Below are positions 58,153 to 64,000 of a stretch of 64,000 nucleotides of DNA, in pieces (positions within the stretch are counted from its first letter, which is position 1; each line of letters opens with the position of its first letter). Origin of the DNA: Granulosicoccus sp965214025 (GTDB lineage: Bacteria > Pseudomonadota > Gammaproteobacteria > Granulosicoccales > Granulosicoccaceae); assembly GCA_965214025.1 (NCBI GenBank), contig CBDCAW010000094.1, forward strand, positions 119,628 through 183,627, read 5' to 3'. A program made the translations under genes and the position numbers. Under the pieces are notes generated by a model. The model did not search any database and had not been told where the DNA came from. It saw only the letters and a program-made list of their open reading frames with translations.

Positions 58153-59469
58153 TCAGTAGTCCGAGGCGAACTTGAAGCTCTCGAAGAATTGGCGCAGATC
58201 TTCCGTCTGCTGCTTGTCACCGAATTCCCGCTGGTATTCGTAATCCAGAATGTTCTCGACGTTCTGCATCTTTCGCAGTAGCACGTTGTTGAACGCCGAA
58301 TACAGTCTTCCATCATCCAGACGATAGTCGCCGCTTGGACGTGTTCCGGCCTGGCGGAAGAAGACTCCGTAGGCTTCACGCGTCAAAGTCTCACGGCGCA
58401 TGATCGTCTGCTCGCAGTTACTCCTGTCGGCTATCATGCGCTTGATGATGTCGACATCGCCGAGATAGTAGAGAATCACACCGGCGCAAAGGTCATCAAG
58501 CCCGGCTGTGTGGTCTTCGTAGAAAATCACAGGCCCTGCGTAGTAGCCATCCGGGCAGTCGCCCGGCGTCTTCACATCGGTGGACACGCCTCTCGTTCTA
58601 CCACTTGGCATCGCCACATCACGGTACAGCTTCCGGTTGATCACGCTTCGGCGAACCTCATCGATGAAACTGCGGTAGTCATCATCGGTGTAGCGTTTCT
58701 GGTAGTCGGGCGTTTCGGCCAGATAGGCGTCCAGTGGGGCATCGAAGCGCAGCAGTTCGTTGGAGTCAGAGATGGCCTGCAGGCCGGCCTTTTCCGACGT
58801 GGTATCCGCCAGCAGACCGACTACGCCACCGCAGTATGGCCCCACCGGTATCTGTTCCTGCGATACCGTCGCATAGGTCACGCCGGAGAGAAACAGCGGT
58901 TGCGTGGCGTTGTACGTTTCCAGGCGTTCCAGGGTAATGCTGTCGGGACCGCAGAGCATGTCGATTTCGCCGCTCTCCAGTTTCTCGAACCGATTGGATG
59001 CATTGACGGTCACCGATTCTATGCGGTAGCCCAGAAATGGTCCGGATATCTGCATCTGAGTCAGCACGCGTCGGCAGATCTCAATCATGTAACCACCGAA
59101 CGGAGCCAGTATGGGCTCATCACGGCGTCGATTGGTTTCGTACGAAAAGGGTTCGGCATTGCTTTGTACACCGACTTTCAGAACTCGATCGGCGGAAGCG
59201 GCCGTATTCCCCTCATCGGCACGATGCAGCCACAGTGGTTCCGAGTTCACATCGGCCAGGGCAGCGGAGCTCATCGTAACGGCGGAGATGAGCCACCCGA
59301 CAACGATGGTCGTGAAGATTCGGAACGAAGTGCTACCGAAGAGTACTGCGGTGATCTTTCGAATAGACGCGCTATCGATGAAGCCCGACGTGAAGATTCG
59401 ATCTGAGGCATTGCCTATGAGGCCTGCCATGGAAATTCGAACGGAAGCGCTGTCGCCTGAATCTCTCAT
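58153..59469 (-). CDS. Periplasmic solute-binding-like protein (SBP_bac_3 fold) with repetitive N-terminus
   Basis: This 438-residue protein begins with four imperfect 13-residue repeats (residues 8-59), then a hydrophobic signal ending near SAVTMSSAALA. The mature part has the family 3 binding-protein pattern: LKVGVQSNAEPFSYETN, FGGYMIEICRRVLTQM and FEKLESGEIDMLCGPDSITL. A longer than usual second lobe follows, with several Cys residues (GPYCGGVVGLLADTTSEKAG, DLCAGVILYYLGDVDIIKRM). It may bind a small ligand and report to the large membrane protein encoded just upstream, whose stop it overlaps by four bases. No transporter genes accompany it. Confidence 0.75.
   Translation of the reverse strand: MRDSGDSASVRISMAGLIGNASDRIFTSGFIDSASIRKITAVLFGSTSFRIFTTIVVGWLISAVTMSSAALADVNSEPLWLHRADEGNTAASADRVLKVGVQSNAEPFSYETNRRRDEPILAPFGGYMIEICRRVLTQMQISGPFLGYRIESVTVNASNRFEKLESGEIDMLCGPDSITLERLETYNATQPLFLSGVTYATVSQEQIPVGPYCGGVVGLLADTTSEKAGLQAISDSNELLRFDAPLDAYLAETPDYQKRYTDDDYRSFIDEVRRSVINRKLYRDVAMPSGRTRGVSTDVKTPGDCPDGYYAGPVIFYEDHTAGLDDLCAGVILYYLGDVDIIKRMIADRSNCEQTIMRRETLTREAYGVFFRQAGTRPSGDYRLDDGRLYSAFNNVLLRKMQNVENILDYEYQREFGDKQQTEDLRQFFESFKFASDY
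59293..59448 (-). repeat. Four 39-bp repeats in the solute-binding-like gene
   Basis: The repeats encode ASVRISMAGLIGN, ASDRIFTSGFIDS, ASIRKITAVLFGS and TSFRIFTTIVVGW (residues 8-59). The period is exactly 13 codons and the central CGA codon for Arg is kept in all four. The last unit merges into the signal peptide. Confidence 0.8.
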
Positions 59470-62147
59470 TCTCCTGGGTGCTCCAATGTCAGAGTCGTCT
59501 CTCGAGGCCGTTGGCGGGCTGGTCTGACTTTGCCCACCGATGCTCCTTCCATTCCTCCCATGCCCGGATCCGGATGAGAAACCGGCTCGGAGTTTGAGTC
59601 ATCAGCCCAGTGATCGGCACGCCAGTTCGATCGGTCCGAAGTCTGCGGGGGGAATCGTTGAAAGACCAGCTGGAAGCTGACGAGGAACGCGAAGAAGCAC
59701 AGGGCCGCGATGAAGAAGGTGTCAGGAATATCCCAGGCTGAACCGACGAGATTGAATACAAGATTCAGGATGAGGTCGAAAAGCCCACACAGGCAACCGA
59801 ATAGCAAGCTGATCTTCAATACCGATTTGGCTGTCTGTTGGCGAAGCAGATAGCCAACCGTGATGATCGCGATACCAGCGAGAACCAGTGCCAACACAGC
59901 AGGGGGCATCAACCGGATCGCACCGTGGAAGCGATAGGACCAGATGCTGCTCAGAGCCCATGGCAGTACCAGCGTCACCGTCAACACCAGCAAGCTCAGC
60001 CATGCAATCGGCCCGACGATCGGTTGCCTGCTGCCACGATTCACGGCCTCGAAACTACCGTGCTCTGCGTTGCGAGAAGCTTCGTTGGACCGGTCATGCC
60101 TGGTGTTGCGAGGAACATCGTCGGACCGGCCGTGATCCGCGCCGCGATTAGCGTCCGAGGTTCGTCTGTGACGCCATCGTCGGTAGAACAGTCCGGTAAA
60201 TGGCAGAAGCGGTATGAGGGAACTCGCCTTGCTATCGCTCGCAGGCCTTTCGCGAATTCGAACATGCTCTAGCCTTCGACGTACTTCGGCCGTTTCGGCG
60301 TCGAGCACGGGGTTGCCCCGCTCGGCTTGTATCGGAGCCGCGTTGGCCGGTGAGTCAGGATCCAGGCTATCTATAAGGGTACAGACGAACCAGACGCAGA
60401 CGATCGAGAGCAAAGGCAGCAAAAATACGCGTGGCAGAACCTTCTCTATCTGGATCAGTGTAGCTTCGTCGAAGACGGAGACGCCAAATTGCAGCGCCGG
60501 GCTGATCGCGAGGTTCGCGAAGGTGAGCAGAAGAAGCGCACTGGTGGCGAACACGTAGGCACTCGAGCCGATGGACAGGTACGTGATCACGGGTGGGGCC
60601 CGAGCTGCCTGCCGAAAGGGCCAGCGACTTTCCAGCTTGCGTAGCCTTCGCAACCCGAGGGCAATACCTGCCGATAACGCAAAGATCGTCAGGTACTGGC
60701 TCACGGCTACGGCGGCATCGGTCAGGGTTTCGCCGATCAGTGCGGCCGCATTCAAAACGCCATCGTGAAACTGCGCCTGCTTCTCGGCTGGTACGCCTCG
60801 GCCCAACACGGAATCATGCAACACGGCCCAGGGCAGGTTCCCCCTGACCAGTGGCAATTCATTGTCGGCGAACGCCGGCGCGAGCGCATCGACGTTCACC
60901 GCCGATCGAATCTGGTGCTTGAACACAGCCTTGCCGCCCAGATACCCGCTGACCAGGGTGGTGGCCAGCAGGGCCGCTGCGATCAGGGAAACCGCGTAGG
61001 CGCTGAGCACCGTGTCTCTTTGCGGGCTCATGACTTGCGCACGGAGAGGCTGCAGGGTTCGATAGGGCTCGAGATCGACCTCGGGCTTGTTCAACAGTAG
61101 AAGTGCCAGCAACGTCAGCAACTCGTTTTCCAGACGACTGCACTGCGTGAATATCTGACGCCACTGAGTCGCAGGCGCCAGCGATTGTCCTATCGCAGCT
61201 GACGAGTTGCTTAGGCTGTCACCTTCCGCTTCAGCCACCGACCGGCCATCAGGTGGCGCTGGGTTCGCACCTTGTTCCTGTTTGACCAGCACGTCAATCT
61301 TGTCGAACAGTGAATCGACCGCTTGTTCAGCGGACGAGAAGAGGTCGAGGAGGCCGACGGTCTGCCGCCCGGTCCAGATGCGCTCGCCGTCGTAACCCAG
61401 CGTCCATCGAAACAGGCAATGTACCTTGACCAGCGAGCGCTCGAACTGTCGACGATCCATCGCACTCAACCCGGAGACGCGGTCCACCGTCGTCATTATC
61501 TCGATGGCTTCGCCAACGGCATGATCGAGGATGTCGAGGTCGTCGGAATCGGCTGTACCCGCGGAGCTAGCGCGGGTGCCCGATGCTGCCGATGAGGATT
61601 CGCTATCGCTGGGTACCGGTTGATCCAGCCCCTGCCGGGCCGTGCCGAGTGCGAGGGTCGTCCGCTCACCCAGGGCTCGATTCAACTTGCTGTGAAGGTT
61701 GAACACATTCCCGGGTATGCCTGCAATCCCATGAGCCAGACGGCGCAGCACCTTCTCGTACTCGGAGAATGGCCGGGTTTGCGTGGCGGCAATCAGTGCG
61801 GTGGAGGCGACGATAGGCACAGTGGGGTTCAGGGCCACCCCACTGCTCAGCGCTCCTGCCATGTCCTGCCGGCCTACCGCCGTGAGGGTGAGTTCCAGGA
61901 TGACCGAGGAACTGGCCAACAACACATAGATCAGTTCACTGATGGCTAGATACAGGGCATAGCCTCGGTAGAACTGGTACCGCCCACCGAGTGACATGGC
62001 CGATATGGAATCGAGCAGCCGATTACCGCCGGATTTCTCCGGTGTGATGATCTGCTGGCCATACAGCTGGAACGCGTGCAAGGCGACCGCCGCCATGCCG
62101 ACCAGCACCAGCAGGAAGTACGAGCCCTGATCGCTGAAGATGTTCAC
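59466..62147 (-). CDS. Large polytopic membrane protein of unknown function
   Basis: This 893-residue protein has about ten hydrophobic segments. Three are near the N-terminus (YFLLVLVGMAAVALHAFQLY; YLAISELIYVLLASSSVILE), then a soluble region of about 250 residues, then four segments around 375-590, and four near the C-terminus (WLSLLVLTVTLVLPWALSSI; LMPPAVLALVLAGIAIITVG). The soluble region contains DRRQFERSLVKVHCLFRWTL and ALGERTTLALGTARQGLD. I recognise no family. A polar loop near residues 670-710 carries 12-residue repeats. It heads a leftward group with the binding-like and FKBP-like genes, and a small exported protein gene lies 32 bases upstream. A sensory or transport complex is possible but not shown. 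Confidence 0.8.
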   Translation of the reverse strand: MNIFSDQGSYFLLVLVGMAAVALHAFQLYGQQIITPEKSGGNRLLDSISAMSLGGRYQFYRGYALYLAISELIYVLLASSSVILELTLTAVGRQDMAGALSSGVALNPTVPIVASTALIAATQTRPFSEYEKVLRRLAHGIAGIPGNVFNLHSKLNRALGERTTLALGTARQGLDQPVPSDSESSSAASGTRASSAGTADSDDLDILDHAVGEAIEIMTTVDRVSGLSAMDRRQFERSLVKVHCLFRWTLGYDGERIWTGRQTVGLLDLFSSAEQAVDSLFDKIDVLVKQEQGANPAPPDGRSVAEAEGDSLSNSSAAIGQSLAPATQWRQIFTQCSRLENELLTLLALLLLNKPEVDLEPYRTLQPLRAQVMSPQRDTVLSAYAVSLIAAALLATTLVSGYLGGKAVFKHQIRSAVNVDALAPAFADNELPLVRGNLPWAVLHDSVLGRGVPAEKQAQFHDGVLNAAALIGETLTDAAVAVSQYLTIFALSAGIALGLRRLRKLESRWPFRQAARAPPVITYLSIGSSAYVFATSALLLLTFANLAISPALQFGVSVFDEATLIQIEKVLPRVFLLPLLSIVCVWFVCTLIDSLDPDSPANAAPIQAERGNPVLDAETAEVRRRLEHVRIRERPASDSKASSLIPLLPFTGLFYRRWRHRRTSDANRGADHGRSDDVPRNTRHDRSNEASRNAEHGSFEAVNRGSRQPIVGPIAWLSLLVLTVTLVLPWALSSIWSYRFHGAIRLMPPAVLALVLAGIAIITVGYLLRQQTAKSVLKISLLFGCLCGLFDLILNLVFNLVGSAWDIPDTFFIAALCFFAFLVSFQLVFQRFPPQTSDRSNWRADHWADDSNSEPVSHPDPGMGGMEGASVGKVRPARQRPRETTLTLEHPGE
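60027..60134 (-). repeat. Three 36-bp repeats in the 893-residue membrane protein gene
   Basis: Three imperfect 36-bp units encode HGRSDDVPRNTR, HDRSNEASRNAE and HGSFEAVNRGSR in a cytosolic or periplasmic loop. The first two share the DNA core GTTGCGAG and GGACCGG on the + strand. Confidence 0.75.
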
Positions 62148-62179
62148 GGGCCTGCAACGCTAGTTCATGCAAACCCGCA

Positions 62180-62372
62180 CTATTTTTCGCAGACCTGTAC
62201 GCGTGGATTGCAGGTATTCGCACCCGTCGTGTGGTCGTTTTCTTCTTCAGCACTACGATGCTGATCGGCTACGGTTCCATGATCCGCCGCTGCGGTTGCC
62301 ACCTGATTCAATGTAAGAAACAGTGCAATGACAAGGGCCGGAACAGCTGAGTAGGCGGACTGGGCTTTTCAT
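62180..62372 (-). pseudogene. Small exported protein gene with an apparent one-base frameshift
   Basis: A start at 62372 (MKSP, with GGAG eight bases upstream) is followed within about five codons by a change of reading frame. In the second frame there is a perfect signal peptide (SAYSAVPALVIALFLTLNQV then ATAAADHG) and a short mature peptide ending CNPRVQVCEK before a TAG at 62180. The total length, 193 bases, is one base too many for a continuous frame. Either the strain carries a recent frameshift or a base is wrong in the assembly. The intact protein would have about 63 residues and two Cys, and it would be the first gene of the operon. Confidence 0.55.
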
Positions 62373-62399
62373 GACATTCTCCGGTAAAGAGGTGACTTC

Positions 62400-62638
62400 C
62401 GTTCTTCCATGTAAACAGTTGAGTAAAAATGAGTCAATTCGCTAAATAGCTAGTGGTCTTCCTTCAAGAGAATACCGCTGCCCTACCATCGCCAAGGGCA
62501 CTTCCAGAAACTGCATTATCGTGCATATTGCTTAGGCAGAACGCTTGGCTTTCAGTGCTGACGCGGTCAATTACTAGAAGTTCCCTTGTGTTAGGGGACC
62601 CCTGTCAGTGCATTCGCTCAATGAATAAATGCCAGTCT
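62400..62638. other. Gene-free stretch right of the leftward operon
   Basis: The DNA around 62400-62470 is AT-rich and could carry the promoter of the leftward operon (AAATAGC and TTTACTCAACTGTTTAC are seen when read leftward). Short protein-like pieces in shifting frames, for example GGNILHGEEIDGSLKTGIYS, suggest the remnant to the right extends here. Confidence 0.35.
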
Positions 62639-63018
62639 TCAATGAGCCGTCAATCTCCTCACCGTGCAAGATATTTCCTCCATTCCCTGGCTTACCATGG
62701 CATCGTCGGGTTCGCGTCGCTGGTCAGGTTTTCTATCGAGCATGATGGCGACGAAGGCGAGATGGTCGTGGATCGTTGCCCACTGGTGCGCGCTTCCGAA
62801 ACGGCGACTGACCTTCGTAAAATGCGCTTTTACCATCGACACGAGATCTTCGGTGTTTCCCAGTAGGATTACACCGGTTCCGAGTTCCTGGTCAAGATAC
62901 TGCAACATCAGGATAAGGAGTCAACGTACTGCGCCCAGCTACCGTTGAAGTTGCTCTGGAAGATCGTGTAGCCGTAGTGAGTTTCCTCCTTCGGTTGGCT
63001 GGCATCGAGGTGCGGAAA
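62639..63018 (-). pseudogene. Decayed leftward gene, possibly related to the solute-binding-like gene
   Basis: Two adjacent leftward frames look like parts of one protein. The first (63018 to about 62930) reads FPHLDASQPKEETHYGYTIF then QSNFNGSWAQYVDSLS and stops. The second (62908 to 62639) reads MLQYLDQELGTGVILLGNTE, then DLVSMVKAHFTKVSRRFGSA and QWATIHDHLAFVAIMLD. A single missing base would join them. The segment LGTGVILLGNTEDLVSMVK resembles LCAGVILYYLGDVDIIKRM of the solute-binding-like protein at 58153-59469, so it may be a broken paralogue. That link is weak. No start codon or signal peptide is visible. Confidence 0.4.
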
Positions 63019-63603
63019 CTATCCGAAGGTGCAGTCCGACTGACCATGGAAGCTTGACGGCTGCGTATGACCAAATCTGCCGCGACGCTGCTTGCAAGGA
63101 AATCGCCGAGGCACCTTGGTCAGTCCGTATGTGTCAGTCTTGTATAATATGCGTGCGAGCTTGGTAGCTGCCGTGCCACCATCAGCCGACCCTTGGCCGA
63201 TTCGTCTAGCGCAGGTCGCCGAGAAGGTATGAAGGCATAAAGGCCACTGAAATCGTCGTTTGCCGAGGAACCTCGCCGCGAGTTCAGGTCGCTCTCGGTG
63301 GGGCTCTCTCAAGCCGCGTTAGGTGACGAACACGCAAGCGCGGGCATGGCGAGCGCAATCGTGCGTGTCGCAGTGCCCATTCGGTGGTAGCGTATGTGGC
63401 AAACCTGCAGGTTAGTGCAATATACCGCGAACGCCAGTGATCGGCCTGAGGACCTGCCTCTGGATTATTCGGATGGGCGTACCCATCATTCGCACCAACG
63501 GCATCGAAGGCCTGTCGAGGCCGGGACTAGCAACCACTGCCGGTCCCTGTGTCCTGGCTACCACACGGCCATGGGCCAACATCAGATAGAGAGTAAATTC
63601 AGA
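63019..63603. other. Gene-free stretch near the right end
   Basis: About 580 bases without a credible gene on either strand. A perfect TATAAT hexamer lies at 63143-63148 (rightward), but no good -35 hexamer is 16-18 bases upstream of it. The frames that cross this region have atypical composition and no recognisable domain. Confidence 0.4.
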
Positions 63604-63985
63604 ATGGCAACGCTGTACGAGGGGCATCCCACGATGTTCCGCAACAACCCCTTTCTCTTCATCCTTGCGCTGATTCTCGTGCCGATCGGCGTGGGTATCG
63701 TGATCCTGGTGATCTGGCACCTGCACAACAAGGCCTCGCGCCTGGTGATCTCCGATACGGAAATTCTGTACGAAAAAGGGCTGCTGAGCAAGCAGCGCTC
63801 GGAGGTCAACATGAGCAGCATCCGTACGGTGCGGGTCAGTCAGTCGTTCATGAACCGTCTGCTGGGCACCGGCAACGTGGAACTTTATACCGCCGGAGAC
63901 AACCCGGAAATCGTCGCCGTGGGGCATGCCCGACCCGAACAAGGTCAGGGAGTACATCAAGATGGGTCAGCAGCACGACAGTTGA
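63604..63985 (+). pseudogene. Bacterial PH-domain (bPH2/YdbS-like) membrane protein with an apparent 3' frameshift
   Basis: The frame from 63604 reads MATLYEGHPTMFRNNPFLFI, a transmembrane pair (FILALILVPIGVGIVILVIW), then a bPH2 domain: SRLVISDTEILYEKGLLSKQ, RSEVNMSSIRTVRVSQSFMN and GTGNVELYTAGDNPEIVAVG. At the GGGG run (63921-63924) the frame loses sense. Shifting by one base restores the family ending, MPDPNKVREYIKMGQQHDS, with a TGA at 63983-63985. So the gene carries an extra base there, or the assembly does. Without the shift the frame runs off the window. These small proteins are membrane-attached; their role is not settled. Confidence 0.75.
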
Positions 63986-64000
63986 TCGTCGGGATAGATC

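Noticed and set aside
62453..62866. A 137-codon rightward open frame in the gene-poor region
   Set aside because: No domain, no ribosome site and mixed composition; it opposes the leftward remnant, whose sequence is more protein-like.
63143..63148. Perfect TATAAT hexamer as a promoter
   Set aside because: There is no acceptable -35 hexamer at 16-18 bases and no gene starts within 400 bases downstream.
63412..63960. A 182-codon leftward open frame at the right end
   Set aside because: It is opposite the PH-domain protein and has shadow-like composition; the rightward frame has a recognisable fold.

Overview
The window is GC-rich, densely coded DNA from a proteobacterium. The closest fit is a Gammaproteobacterium: it has HspQ, a YgiQ-type radical SAM protein, CUT2 sugar transporters with single-domain ATPases, and an inositol cluster. 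A marine, Granulosicoccus-like or other environmental lineage is my guess. No rRNA, tRNA, insertion sequence, prophage or CRISPR array is visible.

Region 1 (1-9619) is part of a non-flagellar type III secretion system (T3SS): the 3' end of an unknown gene, then sctL-N-O-P, an inserted FixL/FixJ-like kinase and response regulator, then sctQ-R-S-T and an OmpA-domain lipoprotein. SctU, SctV, the ring and needle proteins and any effector are not in the window. Region 2 (9647-22066) holds a tandem-DUF302 lipoprotein and a divergent xylose locus. The xylFHG transporter genes run rightward. A ROK repressor, a diheme oxidoreductase, a VCBS/ASPIC protein and xylB run leftward. A DUF4159 protein follows xylG.

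Region 3 (22330-30712) has a membrane Ser/Thr kinase with a periplasmic C-terminal domain, a small secreted Cys protein, a lipoprotein, an aspartate/aromatic aminotransferase abutting a solute-binding-protein remnant, and a DUF2628-like membrane protein full of tandem repeats. Region 4 (31031-41119) is an inositol operon: iolD, iolC, iolB, an iolJ-type aldolase, an iolE-like gene and a Gfo/Idh/MocA dehydrogenase, followed by a CUT2 ABC transporter. Import, oxidation, dehydration, ring opening, isomerisation, phosphorylation and aldol cleavage could all be encoded here; iolA is absent.

Region 5 (41320-56829) is mixed: a lipoprotein homologous to the T3SS lipoprotein, HspQ, an RTX repeat protein, a tiny secreted protein, an SLC13-type permease, YgiQ, an RND efflux pair and a GH20 hexosaminidase lipoprotein. 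Region 6 (57001-62372) is a leftward operon of unknown purpose: a small exported protein (apparently frameshifted), an 893-residue polytopic membrane protein, a periplasmic solute-binding-like protein and an FKBP-like protein. Region 7 (62400-64000) is gene-poor. It has a decayed leftward gene and a bacterial PH-domain membrane protein that appears to carry a one-base frameshift near its 3' end.

The best candidates for undescribed biology are the region 6 operon, the T3SS locus with its built-in two-component pair and lipoprotein family, and the xylose locus containing a diheme oxidoreductase and a VCBS/ASPIC protein.
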